Part shown: piece after piece, positions 18,472-26,719 of the stretch
Numbering within the stretch: position 1 is the stretch's first letter
Layout of the letters: every line of letters begins with the position of its first letter
Assembly (NCBI GenBank): GCA_902574705.1
Contig: CACGOM010000005.1
Coordinates: forward strand, 1-64,000
DNA: 64,000 bases
Direction of reading: 5' to 3'
From: an uncultured Pelagibacteraceae bacterium
GTDB taxonomy: Bacteria; Pseudomonadota; Alphaproteobacteria; Pelagibacterales; Pelagibacteraceae
Position numbers and translations under genes: made by a program
Notes under the pieces: model-generated
The model's database searches: none
Seen by the model: only the letters and a program-made list of their open reading frames with translations
Told to the model about the DNA's origin: nothing

Positions 18472-18571
18472 AATTTTAATTTAAAATTATTTTGAGTTTA
18501 ATGTTTTAATGTATATACATTATTGAAATTTAGTCTAATTTTTTTTTTACAATTAGAAATTGAAAATAAAT

Positions 18572-18934
18572 ATGTTGACATTCATAAAAGAAATTTTGAC
18601 CTGGTGGAATCGCCAAACTCTTGGAACAAGAATACATACAATTTTTTTTGGAAAATTTGTTGGAGAAGATGAATTTGGAAATAAATATTATGAAAATAAA
18701 AAAACAAAAAAAAGATGGGTTATTTACCAAGGAGAAATTGATGCATCTAAAATTCCTGTAGAGTGGTATTCATGGATGCATTCAATTAAAAATAAAATTG
18801 AAGAAACACATGAATTAAAAAAATATGATTGGCAGAAAAATCATCTTTCTAATCAAACTGGTACTGATAAAGCTTACAGCCCTCAAAAAAATCAAGATGC
18901 AACAAAAAAAAAATATAAATCTTGGAATAATTAA
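18572..18934 (+). CDS. NDUFA12-like accessory protein of NADH:ubiquinone oxidoreductase
   Basis: A 120-aa protein matching the NDUFA12/B17.2 family of complex I supernumerary subunits, found in Alphaproteobacteria and mitochondria. Recognisable elements are 'WWNRQTLGTRIHTIFFG', 'GEDEFGNKYYE', 'KRWVIYQGEIDASKIPVEWYSWMH' and the polar C-terminus ending in 'YSPQKN' and charged residues. The ORF track uses a TTG four codons upstream (18560); the ATG at 18572 is preferred because it begins the conserved region and TTG has no obvious ribosome site. It overlaps the following DUF2155 gene by 38 bp. Confidence 0.9.
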   Translation: MLTFIKEILTWWNRQTLGTRIHTIFFGKFVGEDEFGNKYYENKKTKKRWVIYQGEIDASKIPVEWYSWMHSIKNKIEETHELKKYDWQKNHLSNQTGTDKAYSPQKNQDATKKKYKSWNN

Positions 18935-19307
18935 ATCTTTAATTGTTTTAATTTTATTGATTAATATTAATTTTTCGCACGCCCAAGAAATCAGCAATAA
19001 TTCAAACAGTATTATAGTAGAGATAAATATTTTAGATAAAGTTAGTTCTAAAAATACAATTCTAAAATTAAATCTTGGTGAAGAAAAAAAGTTTCAAAAC
19101 CTCACAATTAAAGTTTTAAAATGTGAAAACTCTAAATTTGATGATGATCCAGAAATAACTGCATATATTCAAGTTAAAGATATGAATATATCAGATAATG
19201 AAAAAGTATTTATATTTAATGGATGGACATTTTCATCAAGTCCAACACTTAATCCTTTTGATCATCCAGTTTATGATTTATGGTTAAGCTCTTGTAAGGT
19301 TATATAA
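18897..19307 (+). CDS. Exported DUF2155-family protein
   Basis: A small secreted protein of unknown function, about 136 aa. The ORF runs from 18825, but the ATG at 18897 opens a good signal peptide ('SLIVLILLININFSHAQ') and I take it as the start. The mature part contains 'GEEKKFQNLTIKVLKCEN' and 'KVFIFNGWTFSSSPTLNPFDHPVYDLWLSSC', the DUF2155 pattern in which the paired cysteines and the G-W-M/T-F-x-S-S-P-x-x-x-x-x-x-H-P-V-Y-D-x-W segment are conserved. NDUFA12-like followed by DUF2155 is a recurrent alphaproteobacterial gene pair. The 3' end overlaps convergent accC by 8 bp. Confidence 0.87.
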   Translation: MQQKKNINLGIIKSLIVLILLININFSHAQEISNNSNSIIVEINILDKVSSKNTILKLNLGEEKKFQNLTIKVLKCENSKFDDDPEITAYIQVKDMNISDNEKVFIFNGWTFSSSPTLNPFDHPVYDLWLSSCKVI

Positions 19308-20637
19308 TTTTTTCGTTATCGAGCCAAGTCACATTAAAATCTGAATTAATAAATTTTTTGTGATTAATTAGTTTTTTATGAAGTTCTATCGTTGTTGTAA
19401 TGCCCTCAATGACGAATTCGTCCAAAGATCTATTCATTCTTTGTATTGCTTCTGTTCTATTTCTGCCATGACAAATAAGTTTACAAACCATACTATCATA
19501 ATATGGGGTAACCTTATAACCTTGATAAATCGCACCATCTACTCTTGTTCTAAATCCTGATGGTTGATGGCACATTCCGATAGTTCCAGGAGAAGGTTGG
19601 AAATTTTTTGATGGATCTTCAGCATTTATCCTACATTCGATAGCATGGCCTCTAGGATTAATATCTTCTTGTGTTAATGCTGTATCTCCGCTGAAAGCAA
19701 TAAAAATTTGTTCTTTTATAATATCGATTCCAGTCACAACCTCAGTCACAGGATGTTCTACTTGGACTCTAGTATTCATCTCTAAAAAATAAAATTTACC
19801 ATCTTCATAAATGAACTCAACAGTTCCTGCACCTTCATATCCTATCTTTTGAACCATATTTACTGTCCTTTTAAATAAATCTTCTCTCATTTCATCATTT
19901 AATACAGGACTAGGTGTTTCTTCGATTAACTTTTGATGTCTTCTTTGCACAGAGCAATCTCTTTCATGTAAATGTACAACTTTATTTTTACCAGCTAAAA
20001 TTTGAACTTCTATATGCCTTGGATTCTCAAAGAATTTTTCAATATAAACTTCGTCATTACCAAAATATTTTTTTGCTTCTAATTTTGCAGTTAGAAAAAG
20101 GTTTTCAAATTCACTTTCTTTTTTAACTATTTTCATACCTTTTCCACCACCCCCTCCAGCAGCTTTAATTAAAACTGGAAGACCAGTATTTTTTAAAATT
20201 TCTTTAGCCTCTTCAATATTTTTTACTCCACCTTCTGAACCTTCTATTATTGGTAAACCATACTCTTTCGCAATTCTCTTTGCTTGAATTTTATCACCCA
20301 TCATTTTGATATGCTTTGAGGAGGGTCCAATAAATTTTATATTATTTTCCTCTAATATCTTTGCGAAATTATAATTCTCAGATAAAAATCCGTATCCTGG
20401 ATGTACTGCCTCTGAATTAGTAAGTTCTATAGCAGATAAAATTGCAGGTATATTCAAATAACTATTTGCTGGCTGATGTGAACCAACGCAAATACTTTCG
20501 TCAGCTAACTTCACATGCATGCTATCTCTATCTACATCAGAATGTATAGCAACTGTAGATATTCCCCATTCCTTACAAGCTCTTATTATCCTTACAGCTA
20601 TCTCTCCGCGATTAGCAATTAAAATTTTTTTGAACAT
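19300..20637 (-). CDS. accC: Biotin carboxylase subunit of acetyl-CoA carboxylase
   Basis: ATP-dependent carboxylation of the biotin carried by AccB, first half of the committed step of fatty-acid synthesis. The 445-aa protein begins 'FKKILIANRGEIAVRIIRAC' and contains the ATP-grasp glycine loop 'KAAGGGGGKGMKIV', 'ERDCSVQRRHQKLIEE', and the catalytic 'EMNTRVQVEHPVTEVVTG' and 'GHAIECRINAEDP'. Length and motifs fit AccC rather than the larger propionyl- or pyruvate carboxylase chains. It directly follows accB with no gap, in the order aroQ-accB-accC. Confidence 0.97.
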   Translation of the reverse strand: MFKKILIANRGEIAVRIIRACKEWGISTVAIHSDVDRDSMHVKLADESICVGSHQPANSYLNIPAILSAIELTNSEAVHPGYGFLSENYNFAKILEENNIKFIGPSSKHIKMMGDKIQAKRIAKEYGLPIIEGSEGGVKNIEEAKEILKNTGLPVLIKAAGGGGGKGMKIVKKESEFENLFLTAKLEAKKYFGNDEVYIEKFFENPRHIEVQILAGKNKVVHLHERDCSVQRRHQKLIEETPSPVLNDEMREDLFKRTVNMVQKIGYEGAGTVEFIYEDGKFYFLEMNTRVQVEHPVTEVVTGIDIIKEQIFIAFSGDTALTQEDINPRGHAIECRINAEDPSKNFQPSPGTIGMCHQPSGFRTRVDGAIYQGYKVTPYYDSMVCKLICHGRNRTEAIQRMNRSLDEFVIEGITTTIELHKKLINHKKFINSDFNVTWLDNEKII

Positions 20638-21063
20638 TTACTCTAATATCACAAGAGTTTGACCAAACTCTACAGGCTGCCCATCTGAAACACAAACTTC
20701 TTTAACTATTCCATCAAATGTACTTGGTACATGATTCATTGTTTTCATTGCTTCCACAATCATAATTGTATCACCTTTTTTAATTTTTTTTCCAACTTCA
20801 GCAAATTTCTTACCTCCTGGCTCAGGTGCTAAATATGCTGTGCCAATAATTGGAGATGTTAATTTATTACCAGGGGCCTCTATTTTTGTTTCTTTTAAAA
20901 CTGACTGACTTAAAGAGGAAGAGTTTGCTTGTGACACAAGTTCAGAGTTAATTTTTTTAGATACTTTTATTTTAGTATCTTTAAAAGAATATTCAATCTC
21001 ACTTAAATTAAATTCTTCTAGACAATCTTTTAACTCTTTGATGATTTTTTTATTTATTTCCAT
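20638..21063 (-). CDS. accB: Biotin carboxyl carrier protein of acetyl-CoA carboxylase
   Basis: Carries the biotin that shuttles CO2 between AccC and the carboxyltransferase. In this 141-aa protein the biotinylated lysine lies in 'VEAMKTMNHV', within a C-terminal lipoyl/biotinyl domain that starts at 'SPIIGTAYLAPEPGGKKF' and includes the protruding-thumb segment typical of AccB. The N-terminal 60 residues form the helical dimerisation part and a Ser/Gln/Lys linker. It overlaps aroQ by 14 bp at its start and abuts accC at its end, a common aroQ-accB-accC operon. Confidence 0.96.
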   Translation of the reverse strand: MEINKKIIKELKDCLEEFNLSEIEYSFKDTKIKVSKKINSELVSQANSSSLSQSVLKETKIEAPGNKLTSPIIGTAYLAPEPGGKKFAEVGKKIKKGDTIMIVEAMKTMNHVPSTFDGIVKEVCVSDGQPVEFGQTLVILE

Positions 21064-21499
21064 TATTGATCATTTCATAAATTGAATTTATGGCTAAAAT
21101 ATAGCCAGAGGTTCCTAGACCACATATAATACCAGTTACTACATCACTGATGAGAGATTTATGTCTAAATTCCTCTCTTTTGTATATGTTTGAAATATGT
21201 AGCTCAATAGAAGGTTTATTAAACAAACTTAAAGCATCTCTTATAGCAACAGATGTATGGGAAAATGCTGCTGCATTTATGATCATCCCATCATAATTTT
21301 TTCTAGCCTCTTGTATTTTATTAACTAGTTCACCTTCAACATTAGATTGATAAAAATCAACGTTTAATTTATTTTTATTAGCTTCAGATTTGCATCTATC
21401 TAGTAAATCTTTATAAGTTTCACTTCCATATATAGATTTATCTCTATCACCAAGTAAATTTATATTTGGACCATTGATAATTATGATATTATTTTCCAC
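21050..21499 (-). CDS. aroQ: 3-dehydroquinate dehydratase, type II
   Basis: Third step of the shikimate pathway, trans-dehydration of 3-dehydroquinate. The 149-aa dodecamer-forming family is identified by 'IIINGPNINLLGDRD', the catalytic loop tyrosine in 'DKSIYGSETYKDL', 'IINAAAFSHTSVAIRDAL' and 'ELHISNIYKREEFRHKS'. All catalytic positions of type II enzymes (Tyr, Asn, His, Arg) are visible. It heads the aroQ-accB-accC run and diverges from thiS with only 16 bp between start codons, so its promoter probably lies in or next to thiS. Confidence 0.97.
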   Translation of the reverse strand: MENNIIIINGPNINLLGDRDKSIYGSETYKDLLDRCKSEANKNKLNVDFYQSNVEGELVNKIQEARKNYDGMIINAAAFSHTSVAIRDALSLFNKPSIELHISNIYKREEFRHKSLISDVVTGIICGLGTSGYILAINSIYEMINNGNK

Positions 21500-21515
21500 A
21501 ATTTATTTATAATAC

Positions 21516-21734
21516 ATGGTTAAAAAAAATAAAATAAAAATTAAATTGAATGGTAAAATAATAAGTATCGATAAGGGTAGGAATCTTGAATTCTTGATCA
21601 ATAAATTTAAATTTCCTTTAAATAAGATCGCTATTGAAAAAAATAACCTAATTGTACAAAAGAAAAAAATTGATAAAATTATTTTAAAGGCAAATGATAA
21701 AATTGAAATAGTTCATTTTATTGGTGGTGGATAA
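21516..21734 (+). CDS. thiS: Sulfur-carrier protein ThiS
   Basis: A 72-aa ubiquitin-like protein that donates sulfur as a C-terminal thiocarboxylate for thiazole synthesis. It ends in 'FIGGG', giving the required terminal Gly-Gly, and 'FLINKFKFPLNKIAIEKNNLIV' matches the ThiS fold region. It is longer and more basic at the N-terminus ('VKKNKIKIKLNGKII') than many ThiS proteins. The stop codon overlaps the thiG start by one base, so the pair is surely co-translated. Cultured SAR11 strains are known to lack thiC and depend on pyrimidine precursors while keeping the thiazole branch; these two genes fit that. Confidence 0.92.
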   Translation: MVKKNKIKIKLNGKIISIDKGRNLEFLINKFKFPLNKIAIEKNNLIVQKKKIDKIILKANDKIEIVHFIGGG

Positions 21735-22510
21735 TGGAAAAAAAAGATTACTTCAAAATTTCTAATAAAAACTTTAGCTCCAGATTAATAGTAGGAACTG
21801 GAAAATATAAAAATTTTTCAGAATGCGCCAAAGCAGTAAAGGCCTCCGGTGCTGAAATTGTAACAGTCGCTGTAAGAAGAGTTAATATTGTTGATAAAAA
21901 AAAACCATTATTAATGGATTATTTAAATCCAAAAAAAATTACATATTTACCAAACACAGCAGGATGTTTTAATTCTTTTGATGCTTTAAGAACTCTTAGG
22001 TTAGCTAGAGAAATTGGTGGTTGGAAATTAGTCAAATTAGAGATACTAGGTGACAAAAAAACATTACTTCCAGATATGATAGAAACTCTAAAATCTACTG
22101 AAGTATTAAGCAAAGAAGGATTCAAAGTTATGGTGTATTGCAGCGATGATCCGCTAATGGCAAAAAGATTAGAGAATGCCGGAGCAGTAGCTGTTATGCC
22201 TCTTGCAGCACCAATTGGATCTGGTTTAGGCATTTTAAATACAGTAAATATAAAATTGATTAAGCAAAAAATTAAAATACCGTTGCTAATAGATGCTGGT
22301 ATTGGACAAGCTTCAGATGCAACAGTAGCCATGGAATTAGGTTGTGACGGAGTTTTAGTAAACACGGCAATAGCTAAATCAAAAAATCCAGCAGAAATGG
22401 CAAAGGCTATGAAATTTGCAGTTATCGCAGGAAGAAAATCTTATATTTCAGGAAGAATGAGGAAAAATTTTTTTGGATCTGCTTCTTCACCAAAAAAAGG
22501 AATTATTTAG
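21734..22510 (+). CDS. thiG: Thiazole synthase ThiG
   Basis: Assembles the thiazole moiety of thiamine from 1-deoxy-xylulose 5-phosphate, dehydroglycine and ThiS-thiocarboxylate. The TIM-barrel protein of 258 aa contains 'SRLIVGTGKYKNF', 'VTVAVRRVNI', the DXP-binding 'FLKLEILGD' equivalent seen as 'VKLEILGDKKTLLPD', 'AVMPLAAPIGSGLGI' and 'IDAGIGQASDA'. These are standard ThiG landmarks. Its 3' end overlaps the convergent RNase E/G gene by 8 bp. No thiC, thiO or thiE is in the window. Confidence 0.96.
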   Translation: MEKKDYFKISNKNFSSRLIVGTGKYKNFSECAKAVKASGAEIVTVAVRRVNIVDKKKPLLMDYLNPKKITYLPNTAGCFNSFDALRTLRLAREIGGWKLVKLEILGDKKTLLPDMIETLKSTEVLSKEGFKVMVYCSDDPLMAKRLENAGAVAVMPLAAPIGSGLGILNTVNIKLIKQKIKIPLLIDAGIGQASDATVAMELGCDGVLVNTAIAKSKNPAEMAKAMKFAVIAGRKSYISGRMRKNFFGSASSPKKGII

Positions 22511-24296
22511 ATTTTTTTTTATATTTTTTGTAAAACTTTTTTTTTGGTTTTTTGACATAACTTTTATTAAATTTTTTCTTCTTATCTTCAAATTTAATTA
22601 TATTATTTTCATTTTTAATTATTTTTTCTGTTTGAATTGTTTCTATTATTTTATTATTTTTTGCTTTAAATTCTAATTTATAATCGTTTATACCAAACTC
22701 TAAATCCTCTTTAAACGTAATTTTAACTTTATTTTTGTTTTGAAAGAAAACTATATCCTCTTCACTATTTTTTGAGAGAAAGTCTATTATTTTTTTATTT
22801 AAGTGAACTAATATTTCTTTAGATTTATTTTCAAGACATTTTATTTCAACTAACTTTAATATTTTTAGCGCTTGTGACTCGTTAGTTAAACTCATTACCC
22901 ATTTTACATTACTCTCTCTAAGTCTTTGTCTGGACATTTCTAATAAGCCAAAATGAGTAATTCTTCCAATTTGAATTCTAGCTCTATCCTTTCTACATTT
23001 TTCCTTAAGTTTCCTCTCGACTTGCCTTCTGTTTGTAAAATTATGCATGTCAATAAAATCAACTATTATTAAGCCTGATAAATCTCTTATTTTAATTTGC
23101 CTAGATATTTCTTCAGCAGCTTCTAAATTTGTATCTAAAGCAGTACTTTCAACATTTTTTTGTTTAATTGATTTCCCAGAATTTACATCTATCGATACAA
23201 GTGCCTCTGTAGGATTTATGACAAGATATCCTCCAGATTTAAGTTTTACTTCAGTTTTGTAGATTTCATATAATTTACCTTCAATATTATTCTTAAAGAA
23301 GAGAGGGATCTTATCTCTATATTTTTTTACCTTTTTCAGTTGTTTAGGCATCAATTGTTTTATGTATAATTTTGCTTTTTGATAACCATCATTTCCTTCT
23401 ACAAAGATGTTTTGCACGTCATCATCAACCATATCCCTTATACTTCTTTTAATTATATCACTTTCTCTAAATATTAATGATGGAGCTATCGAGTCCATTG
23501 CTTTTTTTTTTATTTCTTCCCAGGATACAATTGAATTTTGAAGATCACTTTCGATATCGTTTTTTGTCTTGTTCGATCCTGCAGTTCGTACAATTAATCC
23601 CATTTCCTTAGGAATTTCTATTAAATTTAATATTTGTCTAATTTTTTTTCTTTCAATTGGATTAAAAATTTTCCTAGATATTCCTCCTCCCTTTGGGGTG
23701 TTAGGCATTAGAACTGTATATTTTCCAGCAATGGAAATAAATGTTGATAGTGCTGCACCTTTAAGACCTCTCTCATCTTTAAGGACTTGAACCAAAATTA
23801 CTTGGTTAGGTTTTATTACTTCTTGTATTTTATATTTTTTTTTCTTTATAAAAAAGTTATTTTCAGATAATTCATTATTTTTTTCGTTATTTCGACTTTC
23901 ATCATCAGCATTATCTAGTTTAGCGTCAGGCTCAAGAATTTTTTCTTCAAGGTCTTTTTCCTCCAAACCTTTTTCTCGAATTTCACTTTGTTTTTGTAAC
24001 TCTATTCTGGTTTCTTCCTCTTCTTTCTTAATAATTTCTATATCGCTTTGAGGAATTTGGTAATAGTCACTTTGAATATCATTGAAAGATAAAAATCCAT
24101 GTCTCTCCCTTCCAAAGTCAATAAATGCAGCTTGAAGTGATGGCTCAATTCTGCTTACTTTTCCTAGATAAATATTGTTCTTTATTAAATTATTATTTTT
24201 TCCTTCATATTCGTAGTCTTCGATATCATTTTCAGATTTAAGAACAACTCTAGTTTGATTAGGATGCGATGCATCAATAAATAAGTTTTTTGGCAT
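22503..24296 (-). CDS. Ribonuclease E/G family endoribonuclease, short form without Zn-link
   Basis: A single-strand-specific endoribonuclease for rRNA processing and mRNA decay. The start 'MPKNLFIDASHPNQTRVV' matches alphaproteobacterial RNase E. An S1 domain (about 35-190) is split by a roughly 70-residue acidic, Glu/Lys-rich insertion. The catalytic aspartates lie in 'SIDVNSGKS' and 'IIVDFIDMHNFTNRR', and 'LLEMSRQRLRES' is the usual end of the DNase I-like domain. The zinc-link motif C-P-x-C that normally follows is missing (the sequence reads 'VKWVMSLTNESQALKIL'). At 597 aa it lacks a long scaffold region and ends in a Lys-rich tail. Whether to call it rne or rng is open. Confidence 0.9.
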   Translation of the reverse strand: MPKNLFIDASHPNQTRVVLKSENDIEDYEYEGKNNNLIKNNIYLGKVSRIEPSLQAAFIDFGRERHGFLSFNDIQSDYYQIPQSDIEIIKKEEEETRIELQKQSEIREKGLEEKDLEEKILEPDAKLDNADDESRNNEKNNELSENNFFIKKKKYKIQEVIKPNQVILVQVLKDERGLKGAALSTFISIAGKYTVLMPNTPKGGGISRKIFNPIERKKIRQILNLIEIPKEMGLIVRTAGSNKTKNDIESDLQNSIVSWEEIKKKAMDSIAPSLIFRESDIIKRSIRDMVDDDVQNIFVEGNDGYQKAKLYIKQLMPKQLKKVKKYRDKIPLFFKNNIEGKLYEIYKTEVKLKSGGYLVINPTEALVSIDVNSGKSIKQKNVESTALDTNLEAAEEISRQIKIRDLSGLIIVDFIDMHNFTNRRQVERKLKEKCRKDRARIQIGRITHFGLLEMSRQRLRESNVKWVMSLTNESQALKILKLVEIKCLENKSKEILVHLNKKIIDFLSKNSEEDIVFFQNKNKVKITFKEDLEFGINDYKLEFKAKNNKIIETIQTEKIIKNENNIIKFEDKKKKFNKSYVKKPKKKFYKKYKKKSK

Positions 24297-24331
24297 AAGT
24301 TTGTGTATATTTTATTCATTTAAATTTTGTT

Positions 24332-24358
24332 ATTATAATTGTGCCTTAACATTAACAA
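24332..24358 (-). promoter_or_regulatory. Candidate promoter for the RNase E/G gene
   Basis: On the minus strand TTGTTA and TATAAT hexamers are separated by 15 bp, about 40 bp before the start codon. The -10 lies inside a short palindrome (ATTATAAT), so a plus-strand TATAAT for the divergent penicillin-binding protein gene overlaps it by four bases. Overlapping divergent promoters would be economical in this 86-bp gap; spacing is slightly below optimum. Confidence 0.4.
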
Positions 24359-24382
24359 ATTCATGGATTAAATAAAATAAAA

Positions 24383-26719
24383 ATGATTAATCATATTAAA
24401 AAAATCTTCATTTTAAGCATATTTCTTTCAATACTAGGATTAATGGGAATAATAAGTATTTTGTGGTATTATTCTAATGACTTACCAGATTATAAATTTC
24501 TTAAAAATTACAAACCGCCAATTTCAAGTAAACTTTACTCAAATGATGGACAATTATTAAGTGAATTTTCCTCTGAAAAAAGGATTTTTGTTCCTTATAA
24601 TTCAATACCAACTTTAGTTGTAAACTCCTTCTTGTCCGCAGAGGATAAAAATTTTTTTACGCATCCTGGGGTAGATGCAAAGGGAGTATTAAGAGCTATA
24701 GTAAATAATATTTCAAATCTACTTTCCTCGAGGAGACTTGAAGGAGCCTCAACAATAACACAGCAAGTTGCAAAAAATTTTTTATTATCAAATGAAGTTT
24801 CTATAGATAGAAAATTAAAAGAGGCCATTTTAGCTTTTAGAATTGAGAGGGCTTTAACAAAAGAAAGAATTCTAGAACTTTATCTTAACCAAATATATTT
24901 AGGAGAAGGAAGTTATGGAATTGCTTCGGCTAGTTTACAATATTTTGATAAACCCATAAGCGAACTTAATTATTCTGAAGCAGCATTATTGGCAGCTTTA
25001 CCTAAAGCCCCGAGCAGATACAATCCTTATAAAGATATTGAATTGGCAAAATATAGAAGAAATTTGGTGCTAAAAAATTTATTTGATAATAATTATCTTA
25101 ATGAAGAAGAATTTATAGGTTTGTCAAAACAAAATATTTTTTTGAAAAAAAGAAAAACCGTTTACCTTGAAAATTCAAATTATTACGTTGAAGATATTAG
25201 AAAATCAATTGTAGATAAATATGGATTTGATAAAGTTTATAAACAAGGATTTACCATTAATACGCCATTAAATTTATATTTACAAAATGTTGCCACAAGT
25301 TCGCTTAGAAGAGGTTTAATTGCATTTGATAAAAAAAAAGGCTGGAGAGGACCTTTAATAAATACGAAATTTGATTCGAATTGGAAAAAAAATATTCAAG
25401 ATTATAAGTTGGAAGAGTCGATTGGGTGGAAATTATCAATAATTAAAAAAATAAATCGTTTCAATGTTGAAATTGAAACTGAAGACAGCATTAATGGAGT
25501 AATCGAAATTTCATCTATAGATTGGACAAAAAAAAGCTTTGATGACTTGTTTAAAATTGGAGACATGGTTTATGTAGAGCATATCAAAGATAATAAATTT
25601 AATCTTAGACAGTTACCAAAAGTTAACGGTGCAATAGTTGTCATGGATCCATTTACTGGAAGAGTCTTAGCATTAAGTGGAGGTTTTAGTTTTAAGAATA
25701 GTGAATTTAATAGAGCAACTCAAGCTTTGAGACAACCTGGTTCTGCATTTAAACCTTTCGTTTACGCTTTAGCTTTAGAAAATGGTTATACACCAGCTAC
25801 TTTAATATTAGATGCTCCCATAGTATTTGATCAAGGTGAAGATTTGAAACTATGGAAACCTGAAAATTATGGAAAAAAATTTTATGGTCCATCAACTTTA
25901 AGAACTGGTGTTGAAAAATCTCGTAATTTAATGACAGTTAGAATTGCACAAAATGTTGGTATAAAAAAAATTGCCAGTTTGGCTGAGAAATTAAACATAT
26001 ATAATAATCCAGAAGAACTTTTGTCATTATCTTTAGGATCGAGCGAGACATCACTATTAAAATTAACAAGTGCATATTGTAGTTTTGTAAACGGAGGGAA
26101 ACTAATAAATCCAAAATTTATCGACAGAATACAAGATAGTGAAGGGAACACTATATTTAATTCTGAAAAAAGAATTTGTGATGGATGTGATCAAATTTCA
26201 TATTTGAGCAATAAAATTCCAAAGATTAAAAATAATTTTACACAAGTAATTAGCAAAGAAACAGCTTATCAAATGACTTCAATATTAGAGGGGACAGTTA
26301 AGAGAGGTACCGCAAAAGGTCTTAAAGAACTCAATCTAGATCTTGGTGGAAAAACTGGAACTACAAATAAAAATACGGATACTTGGTTTATTGGTTTTTC
26401 GTCTAATTATGTTATTGGGGTTTATGTTGGATATGACGAACCTTCCTCACTTGGAAAGTATGAAACAGGAGCAAGAACTGCAATGCCAATTTTTAAAGAA
26501 TTCGTCAAAAATGCAATTAAAAAAGAAGAGGCGAGACCATTCAAAATTCCAAAAGGAATCAAGATGCTAGTAGTAAATTCTAAAACTGGAGAAAGAGCTT
26601 CTTACAATGATGAATCAATTATAATTGAGGCTTTTAAAGAAAAAGATTTAGTTAATAATGAAATTCAATATGGTAATATTGAATTTACTTCAAAAGAAAA
26701 TATATATAATTTTTATTAA
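24383..26719 (+). CDS. mrcA: Bifunctional penicillin-binding protein 1A
   Basis: Polymerises and cross-links peptidoglycan on the periplasmic face of the inner membrane. The 778-aa protein has one N-terminal membrane span (about 7-29), a glycosyltransferase domain with 'SAEDKNFFTHPGVDAKGVLRA', 'GASTITQQVAKN' and 'LELYLNQIYLGEGSYGI', then a transpeptidase domain with the nucleophile motif 'SAFK' (about residue 454), 'SRN', and 'KTGTT' (about residue 656). A PBP1A-type OB-like insertion lies between them. Its stop codon overlaps the prfB start by one base. Confidence 0.95.
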   Translation: MINHIKKIFILSIFLSILGLMGIISILWYYSNDLPDYKFLKNYKPPISSKLYSNDGQLLSEFSSEKRIFVPYNSIPTLVVNSFLSAEDKNFFTHPGVDAKGVLRAIVNNISNLLSSRRLEGASTITQQVAKNFLLSNEVSIDRKLKEAILAFRIERALTKERILELYLNQIYLGEGSYGIASASLQYFDKPISELNYSEAALLAALPKAPSRYNPYKDIELAKYRRNLVLKNLFDNNYLNEEEFIGLSKQNIFLKKRKTVYLENSNYYVEDIRKSIVDKYGFDKVYKQGFTINTPLNLYLQNVATSSLRRGLIAFDKKKGWRGPLINTKFDSNWKKNIQDYKLEESIGWKLSIIKKINRFNVEIETEDSINGVIEISSIDWTKKSFDDLFKIGDMVYVEHIKDNKFNLRQLPKVNGAIVVMDPFTGRVLALSGGFSFKNSEFNRATQALRQPGSAFKPFVYALALENGYTPATLILDAPIVFDQGEDLKLWKPENYGKKFYGPSTLRTGVEKSRNLMTVRIAQNVGIKKIASLAEKLNIYNNPEELLSLSLGSSETSLLKLTSAYCSFVNGGKLINPKFIDRIQDSEGNTIFNSEKRICDGCDQISYLSNKIPKIKNNFTQVISKETAYQMTSILEGTVKRGTAKGLKELNLDLGGKTGTTNKNTDTWFIGFSSNYVIGVYVGYDEPSSLGKYETGARTAMPIFKEFVKNAIKKEEARPFKIPKGIKMLVVNSKTGERASYNDESIIIEAFKEKDLVNNEIQYGNIEFTSKENIYNFY

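Noticed and set aside
18472-18571. tRNA or small RNA gene in the gap before the NDUFA12-like gene
   Set aside because: No cloverleaf, CCA-compatible acceptor stem or TTC-motif loop could be found; the gap is almost pure A+T.
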